Shown in pieces: positions 43,278 through 51,704 of a stretch of DNA of 64,000 nt; positions within the stretch are counted from its first letter, which is position 1, and each line of letters starts with the position of its first letter. The position numbers were made by a program, and so were the translations under genes. The stretch spans positions 558,001 to 622,000 of the forward strand of contig NZ_MJIC01000015.1 in the NCBI RefSeq assembly GCF_001758465.1, read 5' to 3'. The notes beneath the pieces were generated by a model. The model was given only the letters and a program-made list of their open reading frames with translations, had not been told where the DNA came from and made no database searches. This stretch comes from Marisediminitalea lipolytica (GTDB taxonomy: Bacteria; Pseudomonadota; Gammaproteobacteria; Enterobacterales; Alteromonadaceae).

Positions 43278-43390
43278 TCCTCGCTTTATTCTGGTGTAAC
43301 GCCAACACAAAATCAGTGCCGGCTGTGTCGTTTTGTCACTATTACGCAGAAAACAGCCCGGTCATTACAACCGGACTCGTCCCAGCCAAT

Positions 43391-44569
43391 TTACGAACGA
43401 AAAATAATGTCCATTTTGGTCGGGTGATTATGAGGGAAGTTCGATCTTTCATGTTCACCATCCGGAGCCATCTCAAACCAGGACGTTTTGGCGAACAATT
43501 CTTCAAGGCCGACTCTCACTTCCATGCGGCCAAAAATCGCCCCGAGACAAGTATGAATACCAGCACCGAAAGCCATATGCTGGTTTGGACGACGTTCAAA
43601 GTTACACTCATCAGGATTCGGAAATTTTTCTGGATCGCGATTGGCCGCTAAGAAGTTTAACCAGATACTTTCATTGGCTTCAAAGTGCTGCCCGTTAACA
43701 TCGACCGGGCAGGTAGTGCGACGAGGCATTACCATCTGCGGGCTGTCATAGCGCAACATCTCTTCAATCGCGCTCGGCAGGATTTTGGGGTTATCCCGAA
43801 GCTGCTGTTGTTTTTCCGGGTGCAATGCAAGATATTCGATCATATTGCCCAGTGCACTGGTAGTGGTGCCGTGGCCTGCCACTAATAATAGTCTGAGAAT
43901 ACTAATGATCTGTTCATCATTAAGCACCTCGCCATCCTGACCTAATTCTATCAGCCAGCTGGTCACGTCTTCTTTAGGTGCTGTTTTGCGCTGTTGTAAT
44001 ACCTTGTCGATGTAACCGCGCCACATGGTGAATAAGGCGTCAGCTTCTTCCTGCCTTCCGGCAGCACGAGCGCTGGTTAATTCCCGGGACCAGCGTTTGA
44101 TGTTCTGCCAGTTATCGTCATCCCAGCCAAGAAAGGCGCAAAGGGAGCGCACCGGGTAGGGATCAGTAAAATGAGCCACTGCATCAGCTTTGCCGGCGTC
44201 TACCATGGCCTGGATCATAGCCCCTGCTTTATCGCGGGCCTGCCCTTCGTATAAATTGACACGCTTGGGTAAGAATAATTCTCGTAACAGTTTGCGATAT
44301 TCGGTGTGTTCAGGCGGATCCAGTGCAAGAGGAATAGCCCTTTGATCCGGCGTCAGGTTTGGGTCGATGGCAGCCCATGCGGTGGCGTTACTGAACTCAT
44401 CAGGGTTTTTCATGATATCAAACACATCCTGATAACGCAGTGCAGTCCAACCAAAGTTTTCTGCCTTGGCAAAAGGCTGTTTATCTCTCAACTTGTCATA
44501 ACTGGCACGCTGATCAAGATTCATCTCAGCAGCAAATGGACACCAGGCTTGTTTCTCTGAGCTAGTCAT
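43391..44569 (-). CDS. Cytochrome P450 (bacterial class I type)
   Basis: A 392-residue P450. The heme loop is MAFGAGIHTCLGAIFGR with the thiolate Cys in FGxGxHxCxG. The I-helix oxygen motif is LLVAGHGTTTSALG, and the K-helix ExxR is in IEEMLRYDSP. Length and lack of a membrane anchor fit soluble bacterial P450s, which need a ferredoxin and reductase; none is seen in the window. It should hydroxylate a small organic substrate, perhaps the first attack on the compound degraded here. It is a single gene divergent from the ABC exporter operon, sharing the AT-rich region at 44856. Confidence 0.92.
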   Translation of the reverse strand: MTSSEKQAWCPFAAEMNLDQRASYDKLRDKQPFAKAENFGWTALRYQDVFDIMKNPDEFSNATAWAAIDPNLTPDQRAIPLALDPPEHTEYRKLLRELFLPKRVNLYEGQARDKAGAMIQAMVDAGKADAVAHFTDPYPVRSLCAFLGWDDDNWQNIKRWSRELTSARAAGRQEEADALFTMWRGYIDKVLQQRKTAPKEDVTSWLIELGQDGEVLNDEQIISILRLLLVAGHGTTTSALGNMIEYLALHPEKQQQLRDNPKILPSAIEEMLRYDSPQMVMPRRTTCPVDVNGQHFEANESIWLNFLAANRDPEKFPNPDECNFERRPNQHMAFGAGIHTCLGAIFGRMEVRVGLEELFAKTSWFEMAPDGEHERSNFPHNHPTKMDIIFRS

Positions 44570-44855
44570 TGGGCTCTCCTGTTGTGTTACTCATATGTTA
44601 ATGGTGCGTTTCAATAATGTCGATATTACGGACTTCAGCGCCAATATGAAAGTTTTTTGTAATGTTGCAATACAAAGTTTGAATGAGATTTGATCTGAAT
44701 GCTTATTGAAATGGAGGTTTTTGGATTTTCTCCACTGAATATTGTAAGGGTTTTATACTTTATTTGAGACTGTCTTTGTTTGTGCGGGACTGATTGCCGG
44801 AAATCTAAGCAAACAAACCCAATATTGCAGATTCCACTGGTCAACCATTTATATA

Positions 44856-44896
44856 TTGTAATAATATAACATTTCTTTGTTGTTATAATATAACAT
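44856..44896. promoter_or_regulatory. Tandem 17-bp AT-rich operator-like repeats (P450/ABC gap)
   Basis: TTGTAATAATATAACAT (44856-44872) and TTGTTATAATATAACAT (44880-44896) match at 16 of 17 positions with a 24-bp pitch. The second contains the perfect palindrome TGTTATA-A-TATAACA (44881-44895). They lie in the 363-bp divergent gap between P450 (44569) and the ABC operon (44933). They resemble the shared motif but have a different spacing; no other gene is seen in the gap. Confidence 0.55.
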
Positions 44897-44932
44897 CTCT
44901 AATGTGTGTTTTGATCAAATGGGTCCAGCGTC

Positions 44933-45655
44933 ATGTCTGAAGTAGTGATTCTTGCCTCCAATCTTTGTGTTGATGTGCGAGCAAAAAAGATTTTAAAAAA
45001 TGTGTCTTTTAGTGCCAGGCGAGGTGAAGTTCTGGCGTTGCTGGGCGGTAATGGAGCGGGTAAATCTACTACCATTAAAACCTTTTTGGGGTTGATGAAA
45101 CCGACGTCCGGCAGTGTTGAGCTGGATGGTGTAAACGTGCATAACGATCCGGCCGTTGTGCGCCAAAAAGTCGCGTACCTGCCTGAATCAGTCATGCTTT
45201 ACGGGCATCTTACTGCCGTTGAGAATATCGAATACTTTTTATCGCTGTCTGGAAAGCCAGCTGCTGAATCAGACATTGCTAACGCGCTCAAAAGGGTGGC
45301 ATTACAAGAGTCGGCCTGGCACTCGCCATTGGGCGGGTATTCCAAAGGGATGCGGCAGAAAACGGCCATTGCGCTGGCCCTTTTGCGCGAAGCGCCCATT
45401 CTGTTTTTGGACGAGCCGACGTCCGGACTAGACCCTGTTGCGATTGACGAATTTAATCGTCTGGTGAGTCAACTGGCCAGCCAGGGGGCCACTATTTTAA
45501 TGGTGACCCATGATGTCTACGGGGCTTGCCATGTGGCTAACCGCATTGGTTTGCTGCGCGACGGTGAAATTGTCGGTATGTTTGATGCGCCCGAAAACGG
45601 CAATATCGACTCTGAAACCGTGCATACGGCGTTTGCTCAGGGTGCACTGAAATGA
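44933..45655 (+). CDS. ABC-2 type exporter ATPase
   Basis: A 240-residue ABC ATPase. Walker A LGGNGAGKSTTIK (about 35-47), signature YSKGMRQKTAIAL (about 135), Walker B ILFLDEPTSGLDP (about 155) and the switch His in MVTHD. It resembles NosF/CcmA-type ATPases. Its stop overlaps the start of the first permease (ATGA at 45652-45655). Two different permeases follow, so the complex is probably a heteromeric exporter or, with the downstream TonB receptor, part of a metallophore or peptide handling system. Cargo unknown. Confidence 0.92.
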   Translation: MSEVVILASNLCVDVRAKKILKNVSFSARRGEVLALLGGNGAGKSTTIKTFLGLMKPTSGSVELDGVNVHNDPAVVRQKVAYLPESVMLYGHLTAVENIEYFLSLSGKPAAESDIANALKRVALQESAWHSPLGGYSKGMRQKTAIALALLREAPILFLDEPTSGLDPVAIDEFNRLVSQLASQGATILMVTHDVYGACHVANRIGLLRDGEIVGMFDAPENGNIDSETVHTAFAQGALK

Positions 45656-47094
45656 GCAGCCCGAGCAGTATTATTTTAGCCATTGCCCGTGATGAGTGGC
45701 GTTACTGGCGGCGCTCTAGTCTGGCTCAAACGGTATTTGTGATTGCCCTGGCACTTGCAGCTGCATCGGTTTGGGTCACCCAGGCCTCCATGGCGCACAC
45801 CACTGAACAGCGCCAGCATATGCAGTCTGAGTCGAAAACAGCCTTTGAAGATCAGCCTGACCGTCACCCTCATCGTATGGTGCATTACGGCCACTATTTG
45901 TTTCGCGCACCACCGCCACTGGCAGCGCTGGATCCCGGTATTGACGGGTTTACCGGCAATGCCATTTTTCTTGAAGGTCACCGTCAGAACGGCGCGACTT
46001 TTGCCGACCAGAAGCAAAGCAGCGGCTTAACCTGGCTGGGTACCCTAACGCCAGCGTTTGTGATGCAACTGCTTACGCCATTACTGCTTATCATCCTGGG
46101 TTTTGGTGTGATGACCCGCGAACGTGAAGCCGGCACGCTGGACTTTCTTAAAGTACAGGGCGTATCACCTCTGGTGCTCATTGGCGGAAAAGGTATTGCC
46201 TTAATGGGCGCCGGATTGGTGGTTTTAATGCCGTTAATCATTGGTGGACTGGTTACCCTTGCCCAAGGCGCTGCTGTGCTGCCGGTTGCTATGTTCTTGC
46301 TGAGTTACCTGCTGTATCTGGCGGTCTGGTGCGCCATTGTATTATGGGTATCAACGCTGGCCAGTACTAATAGCACCAGCTTTAGTGGCCTGATTGCCAT
46401 ATGGGTATTGCTGTGTTTGGTGGTACCGCGTATCGCCAGTAATTCAGCCAGTGTACTGGAGGCGTCGCCGGGTAAGTTGGAAACCGATTTCGCCGTACTT
46501 AAAAAGTTGCGTGAAATGGGCGATGGTCATAACGCCAGTGATCCGGCATTTAAAGCACTCAAAGATAATCTGTTGGCACAGTACGACGTGGATTCTGTAA
46601 AACAGCTGCCGATTAATTTTCGCGGTATCGTGGCGCAAAAATCAGAAGCCGATCTCACTAAAGTGCTAACTGAATTTGCCGAGCAAAGTATGGCGCAGCA
46701 ACAAGCCCAGGCGCTGATTGCCCGCAGTTTCGGCTGGCTCTCGCCTATGATTGCCATTCAGAACGCCTCAATGAAGCTGGCCGGTACCGATTTAGAAAAT
46801 TATCAGCGCTTTATGCGCGAAGCCGAAGCGGTGCGATTCGATTTTGTGCAGTCACTTAATAAGCTCCATGCCGAAGGCATGACGCTTGAGCAGGATGCCA
46901 ACAAATACCAAAGTGCAGCGGCCAAAAAGGCGGCTACGGTCAGTGCTGATAACTGGCAGATACTGGAAGACTTTCATTTTACACCACTATCGGCACCGCA
47001 GCGTGTTGCCAACAGTGTGATGGCTTTAGTGCAGCTGTTTTTCGCTGGCGCAGTGCTGCTGGTCTGTATCGTTATTGCGGGGAGACGAGTATGA
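45652..47094 (+). CDS. ABC-2 permease, DUF3526-type, first copy
   Basis: A 480-residue permease with one N-terminal membrane helix (AQTVFVIALALAAASVWVT), a long periplasmic part (about 45-130), then four to five helices from residue 135: LLTPLLLIILGFGVMTRE, ALMGAGLVVLMPLIIGGLV, FLLSYLLYLAVWCAIVLWV. A second soluble part precedes the last helix near the C-terminus (LVQLFFAGAVLLVCIVIAG). GVMTREREAGTLDFLK is the cytoplasmic coupling segment. Overlaps both neighbours by ATGA. This layout is typical of permeases found beside TonB receptors. Confidence 0.85.
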   Translation: MSSPSSIILAIARDEWRYWRRSSLAQTVFVIALALAAASVWVTQASMAHTTEQRQHMQSESKTAFEDQPDRHPHRMVHYGHYLFRAPPPLAALDPGIDGFTGNAIFLEGHRQNGATFADQKQSSGLTWLGTLTPAFVMQLLTPLLLIILGFGVMTREREAGTLDFLKVQGVSPLVLIGGKGIALMGAGLVVLMPLIIGGLVTLAQGAAVLPVAMFLLSYLLYLAVWCAIVLWVSTLASTNSTSFSGLIAIWVLLCLVVPRIASNSASVLEASPGKLETDFAVLKKLREMGDGHNASDPAFKALKDNLLAQYDVDSVKQLPINFRGIVAQKSEADLTKVLTEFAEQSMAQQQAQALIARSFGWLSPMIAIQNASMKLAGTDLENYQRFMREAEAVRFDFVQSLNKLHAEGMTLEQDANKYQSAAAKKAATVSADNWQILEDFHFTPLSAPQRVANSVMALVQLFFAGAVLLVCIVIAGRRV

Positions 47095-48374
47095 GTTGGT
47101 CAGATATCCGTCGCGAGGCCGCCTTTGTTTTACGTAAGAAAAGTGTGCCCCTGTTATTACTGGCGGGGTTTGCGTTGTCTTTGTTCGCTGTGTGGACCGG
47201 CACGGTTGAGGTTGCCCAGCAGCAAACGACCATCGGGCGGCTACTTGAGGGTGACAAAACAGACCGTCAGGAAGTCACCCATAAACACAATGATTACGGC
47301 TATATTGCGTATTATACCTTTCATTTAACTTATGCGCCGCCTGCCCCTTTAGCCTTCGCTGCGCTGGGCGTGCGCGATGTATACCCGTGGAAACACCGCA
47401 TCAGAATGCTGGCCCTGGAGGGGCAAATCCACGAGTCAGATACGCAAAATCCAGAACTGGCGCTGGCCGGTAAAATTGACTTTACCTTTGTTATTGCGGT
47501 GTTTGCACCGCTGCTGCTGATTTTGTTGTTACATGATTTACGTGCTGCCGAACGAGCCGCCGGTCGCCATGATTTTCTGGTTGTCACCGCCAGAACGCCG
47601 GCCAGCCTGTGGCCGCTGCGTGCCGGTTTTATTGTGCTTTCCTTGTGGCTGGCGCTAAGCATACCTTTTGTTGGGGGGGCAGTCGCCAATAGCGTACCGA
47701 TTGGCCAAATGCTGTTGGTTAGTACGGTGGTATTGGTGTATTTGCTGGTTTGGGCCGCGATCTGTTACTGGGTATCGCGCTTTAACTTTGCTGCACCCGT
47801 GCTGGCCTCATTGCTGCTGGGCGGTTGGTTATCAACCACCTTTATTGTGCCTGCGGTAGGTGATGTCCTGATTGAACAGGCCTATCACGGGCCTGAGGGC
47901 GGCGACATCCTGATGACCCAACGCGAAGCGGTAAATGGTGCCTGGGACTTACCTCATGAAACTACGATGGACGCGTTTGTCGCCTCACATCCTCAGTGGC
48001 AGGGCAAAACCCAGACCAACAGCTTGTTTGAATGGAAGTGGTATTACGCTTTCCAGCAGGTGGGTGACGAAAAAGCCTTGCCTTTAGCCCGCGCTTATCA
48101 ACGTGTAGCCGAACAACGTTATGCCGCAGCTGGTTGGGTAGCTCTTCTATCACCAGCGGCGCTGTTACAGCGAGCACTTACTAACTGGGCGCAGACTGAC
48201 GCCAGAGCAGCCTGGCAGTACGAGCGTGAGATAAGAGCTTTTCATGCCGATTTACGCGAGTTTTATTATCCGTTCTTGTTCAACGGCACGCCTTACAGTG
48301 CAGCGTCGTTAGCCGAACGTCCACAATTTACCCCAAATTATAATACGCAGAATTACCTGGAACGTAGTCAATGA
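47091..48374 (+). CDS. ABC-2 permease, DUF3526-type, second copy
   Basis: A 427-residue permease of the same architecture as its upstream neighbour: an N-terminal helix (VPLLLLAGFALSLFAVWTG), a large periplasmic domain containing TYAPPAPLAFAALGVRD, then core helices from about residue 128 (FTFVIAVFAPLLLILLLHD, RAGFIVLSLWLALSIPFVG, LVSTVVLVYLLVWAAICYWV). The last helix seen in copy 1 is less clear here. It forms ATGA overlaps with the first permease and with the TonB receptor, so the four genes are one tightly coupled operon. Confidence 0.85.
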   Translation: MSWSDIRREAAFVLRKKSVPLLLLAGFALSLFAVWTGTVEVAQQQTTIGRLLEGDKTDRQEVTHKHNDYGYIAYYTFHLTYAPPAPLAFAALGVRDVYPWKHRIRMLALEGQIHESDTQNPELALAGKIDFTFVIAVFAPLLLILLLHDLRAAERAAGRHDFLVVTARTPASLWPLRAGFIVLSLWLALSIPFVGGAVANSVPIGQMLLVSTVVLVYLLVWAAICYWVSRFNFAAPVLASLLLGGWLSTTFIVPAVGDVLIEQAYHGPEGGDILMTQREAVNGAWDLPHETTMDAFVASHPQWQGKTQTNSLFEWKWYYAFQQVGDEKALPLARAYQRVAEQRYAAAGWVALLSPAALLQRALTNWAQTDARAAWQYEREIRAFHADLREFYYPFLFNGTPYSAASLAERPQFTPNYNTQNYLERSQ

Positions 48375-50482
48375 CAAAGCAATACTTTTTAAAACCGGTT
48401 ATTACCCTGGCGGTACTGGCCGGACTTAACAGCAACGTTAGCGCCCAAACCAAAACCGCGGAGGATGCCGATCTTGAACACATCTCTGTGGTTAAGCAAC
48501 GTCAGGCTTATCGTGGCGACGTACCATTAAAAGAACTGCCGCAGTCAGTGGATGTGATTTCTGACGAATTACTCGACAACCTGGGCATTATCGATTTACA
48601 AAGTGCGCTCAAGTTTACCAGTGGTATTGCCAGTCAGAACAACTTTGGTGGCCTGTGGGACAGCTTTGCTATTCGTGGTTTTAGTGGCGATGGCAACCGC
48701 CCATCGGGTTATCTGGTTAACGGTTTTAATACCGGGCGTGGCTTCAGCGGCAAACGTGATGCGTCCAGTATTCAGGCCATCGAAGTGCTTAAAGGCCCGG
48801 GCTCAGCGCTATACGGGCGCGGAGAACCCGGCGGCACTATTAATATCATTACCAAAAAGCCGCAGTTTGCCGAAGAAGGATACGTTGAGGCTACTGCAGG
48901 CAGTTATGATTTGTACAGTTTAGAAGGCGATTTCACGAACGCTATCAGCGCTGACTGGGCGTTTCGGGCCAATGGTGCCTATGAGGATGCGGGCAGTTTC
49001 CGCGATACAGTGCAGAGCAAAAAAATCTTCTTTACGCCGTCGGTAGTGTATAACCTGAGTGCCGAGACGCACATTTTCTACGAACTGGAGATTATCGATC
49101 AGGAAGCTAACTTCGACCGTGGTATTTCCATTCCAAACAATCAGTTTGGCGTAGTACCAATTGAGACCTATTATGGCGAACCGGCCGACGGCCCGATGGA
49201 AATCGACGGTATTGCCCATCAGCTCTCTGTTCAGTCGCAGTTAAACAGTAACTGGAGTATCAACGGCGGTATCAGCTATCGCGATTCATCTTTTGAAGGG
49301 TTTTCAAGCGAACCTGAGCTTTCGGCTGGTCGTCAGTTATTGTATACAGATGGCACCACTCTGTCGCGCCAGCGTCGGTATCGCGATTACGACACTACCG
49401 ATTTATCCGGCCGCGTTGAGCTAAGCGGCGAAGTAGTAACAGGCACGTTTAACCATCATATTCTGCTAGGCGCCGATGCTTACGATTACGACTATCACCA
49501 GCAGATGAGTCGCTGGCGTACAGCCTGGGGCACAGGCGATACCACTTACTCGGTGGACCTGCTTAACCCGCAATACGGTCAGACGCCGCCGGACGTGAGC
49601 GTATTAGTCGACTCTAAGGAGCACCAGCTGTCCTACGGTGTGTACGTGCAGGATCAAATTGATGTCAGTGAGCAGTTTAAAGTACTCGCCGGGCTGCGCT
49701 TTGACGATTTTAAGCAAGAAATTAATGGTGCCGTAACGCAGGATCAAACCGCTACCAGCCCTCGTTTTGGCGCGGTGTATATTCCCGACAATAACCTGTC
49801 GTTTTATGTAAGTTACTCGGAAGGCTTTAGCCCTAACAGTGGGGTGGATAACAACGGTGAAGCCTTTGAGCCGGAAGAAAGCGAGTCTTATGAAGGCGGT
49901 GTGAAATTTGCCACTAACGATGAATCTCTCACTGGCACCCTGGCCATCTTCCATGCCGATAAGTCTAACATTCTGGCGGCCGATCCGGTGAACGGTGGCA
50001 CCATTGCCATAGGAGAAGTGGAAAGTCGTGGTGTGGAAATGGATTTAGACACGGTAATTACCGACGCTACCGTGCTGACTTTCTCCTACGCCTACATTGA
50101 TGCTAAAACCCAAAATACTGTGACTAATCCGGACTGGGGCGTCGAAATTGCGGCTGGAACACCTTTGGTGAACGTGCCTGAGCATTCGTTTAATCTAACG
50201 CTGCAACATCAGCTGTCGTTGGCTGGTTATCCTGCCAGTGTAGCCGCGGGAGTTACTCATGTTGGCGAGCGGGTTGGCGATGCGGTAGCACCTGATTACA
50301 AACTTCCGCGCTACACCACGGTGGATATCTCTGGCGTGATTGAGTTAACTCCTTCACTAACTGCCCGGTTGGTCATTGATAACCTGCTGGATAAAGAATA
50401 CTACGATAATTCCTACTCAGCATTGTGGACCCAGCCGGGTAAACCCCGTAATGCCAGGTTGAGTGTGCGTTACGCTTTTTAA
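48371..50482 (+). CDS. TonB-dependent siderophore-type receptor (FhuA/FpvA-like)
   Basis: A 703-residue receptor. Signal peptide about 1-25 (VITLAVLAGLNSNVSAQ), TonB-box-like DLEHISVV, then a plug domain with ELPQSVDVISDELLDNLG, FAIRGFSGDGNRPSGYLVNG, IEVLKGPGSALYGRGEPGG and INIITKKP. The LPQSVxVI and RGEPGG motifs mark the ferrisiderophore class. The barrel ends in NARLSVRYAF with terminal Phe. Cotranscribed with the ABC exporter genes (ATGA overlap at 48371), unusual because importers are expected with a receptor. Followed by a terminator. Confidence 0.92.
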   Translation: MTKQYFLKPVITLAVLAGLNSNVSAQTKTAEDADLEHISVVKQRQAYRGDVPLKELPQSVDVISDELLDNLGIIDLQSALKFTSGIASQNNFGGLWDSFAIRGFSGDGNRPSGYLVNGFNTGRGFSGKRDASSIQAIEVLKGPGSALYGRGEPGGTINIITKKPQFAEEGYVEATAGSYDLYSLEGDFTNAISADWAFRANGAYEDAGSFRDTVQSKKIFFTPSVVYNLSAETHIFYELEIIDQEANFDRGISIPNNQFGVVPIETYYGEPADGPMEIDGIAHQLSVQSQLNSNWSINGGISYRDSSFEGFSSEPELSAGRQLLYTDGTTLSRQRRYRDYDTTDLSGRVELSGEVVTGTFNHHILLGADAYDYDYHQQMSRWRTAWGTGDTTYSVDLLNPQYGQTPPDVSVLVDSKEHQLSYGVYVQDQIDVSEQFKVLAGLRFDDFKQEINGAVTQDQTATSPRFGAVYIPDNNLSFYVSYSEGFSPNSGVDNNGEAFEPEESESYEGGVKFATNDESLTGTLAIFHADKSNILAADPVNGGTIAIGEVESRGVEMDLDTVITDATVLTFSYAYIDAKTQNTVTNPDWGVEIAAGTPLVNVPEHSFNLTLQHQLSLAGYPASVAAGVTHVGERVGDAVAPDYKLPRYTTVDISGVIELTPSLTARLVIDNLLDKEYYDNSYSALWTQPGKPRNARLSVRYAF

Positions 50483-50496
50483 TCTGTCATTAAGTC

Positions 50497-50530
50497 AAAC
50501 CACCGGTAAGCTCGCACTGCCGGTGGTTTT
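50497..50530 (+). terminator. Rho-independent terminator after the TonB receptor
   Basis: Perfect 10-bp stem AAACCACCGG (50497-50506) / CCGGTGGTTT (50520-50529) followed by T-rich sequence. It separates the receptor operon from the zinc-hydrolase gene, which may still be reached by read-through. Confidence 0.8.
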
Positions 50531-50564
50531 CTTGTTTTAACTTAAGATCAGGAAAATACGTTTT

Positions 50565-51611
50565 ATGCTGTCTATTTTCAGTCGTCCAATAGGTATGGCT
50601 TTACTTTTGATGCTTGCCAGTTCATTTAACACTGTTGCTACAGAGAAAAAAGCGGTGGAATTACTGGGGAGCTCTGTACCAGTTGGTAGCAAGTTGTCTT
50701 ACATTGCCACGGAAGGGGATATTGAGTTACCGGTAACGGTAATCAATGGTGCAGCGGTCGGACCGGTTTTACTTTTAGCCGCGGGTACTCACGGCGATGA
50801 GTTTCCTTCTATGTTTGCTTTGCAGCAACTGGCTAAGGAAATCAATCCGGCCGAACTTCAGGGGACAGTTTTGATTGTCCATCTGGCTAACCTGGATGGG
50901 TTTCACGGCCGGATGCTGGCGCTTAACCCTAAAGATAATAAAAACCTGAATCGCGAATTTCCCGGCAGTAAAAGCGGTACAGCCACCGAACGACTCGCTG
51001 AGTTACTGACCCGTGAATTCATTAGTCGGGCCGATTACTTTATTGATATGCATTCCGGCAGTGCTAACCAGAAACTGCTTAACCACGTGTATTCGCCTTT
51101 TGTTGGTAATGCTAAGTTAGATGCCCTGACTTTTGAATTTGCCAAAGCTAGCGGTATGCAGCACATCATCATGTATGGCGATCGCCCGCGTGATCCGGCT
51201 AATTCTATTTCATTTCCCAATACTGCAATGACCCGCGGCAAACCAGGCTTAACCACCGAAATTGGCCACTTAGGCTGGCGCGATGAAGCCTCTATTGATT
51301 ATGCCCTTAATGTTGCGCGTAATGCGCTGTATTTTTTAGGGATGCTGCCGGGCAAAGTAATGCTGAATCAGCAGGCGGTGGTTTATGATGAGGTCAGTTA
51401 TGTCGATGCCGAATTTACCGGCTTCTTTACCCCCCTGGTTACCACAGGTGACAAGGTGGTAAAAGGGCAGGCTCTGGGTCAGGTAACCGATTATTTCGGC
51501 AATTTAGTGCAGACCATTACCTCGCCAGTTAAAGGTAATGTACTGATGATTAACGAAACACCACCAATCAAAAAAGGTGAGTCGCCTGTGGCTGTGGGGT
51601 TGGTTAACTAA
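50565..51611 (+). CDS. Secreted succinylglutamate desuccinylase/aspartoacylase-family zinc hydrolase
   Basis: A 348-residue M14-like hydrolase with a signal peptide (about 1-25, MALLLMLASSFNTVA). Zinc ligands are visible as AAGTHGDEFP (His and Glu) and IDMHSGS (second His). NLNREFPGS provides the substrate-binding Asn-Arg. The C-terminal TGDKVVKGQALGQVTDYFGN resembles the beta-barrel tail of the family (lipoyl-like). These enzymes cleave N-acyl amino acids or modified peptides; this one would work in the periplasm, perhaps processing the ligand of the neighbouring receptor. It is 35 bases past the receptor terminator. Confidence 0.85.
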   Translation: MLSIFSRPIGMALLLMLASSFNTVATEKKAVELLGSSVPVGSKLSYIATEGDIELPVTVINGAAVGPVLLLAAGTHGDEFPSMFALQQLAKEINPAELQGTVLIVHLANLDGFHGRMLALNPKDNKNLNREFPGSKSGTATERLAELLTREFISRADYFIDMHSGSANQKLLNHVYSPFVGNAKLDALTFEFAKASGMQHIIMYGDRPRDPANSISFPNTAMTRGKPGLTTEIGHLGWRDEASIDYALNVARNALYFLGMLPGKVMLNQQAVVYDEVSYVDAEFTGFFTPLVTTGDKVVKGQALGQVTDYFGNLVQTITSPVKGNVLMINETPPIKKGESPVAVGLVN

Positions 51612-51641
51612 GGCTGCAAGCAACGTTATGTAATTGCCATT

Positions 51642-51669
51642 GCCATCCCGGCTGAGTTGCCGGAATGGC
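51642..51669. terminator. Hairpin between convergent genes
   Basis: Stem GCCATCCCGGC (51642-51652) / GCCGGAATGGC (51659-51669) with one C/A mismatch and a 6-base loop. There is no immediate T run; probable weak bidirectional terminator. Confidence 0.45.
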
Positions 51670-51704
51670 GCTAAGCGATAAAGCGGTTTTGTTTGGCTTT
51701 GTGT

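Noticed and set aside
43262..43651. 129-codon plus-strand frame after the LeuD-like gene
   Set aside because: Mostly antisense to the P450 heme-binding end; no family pattern.
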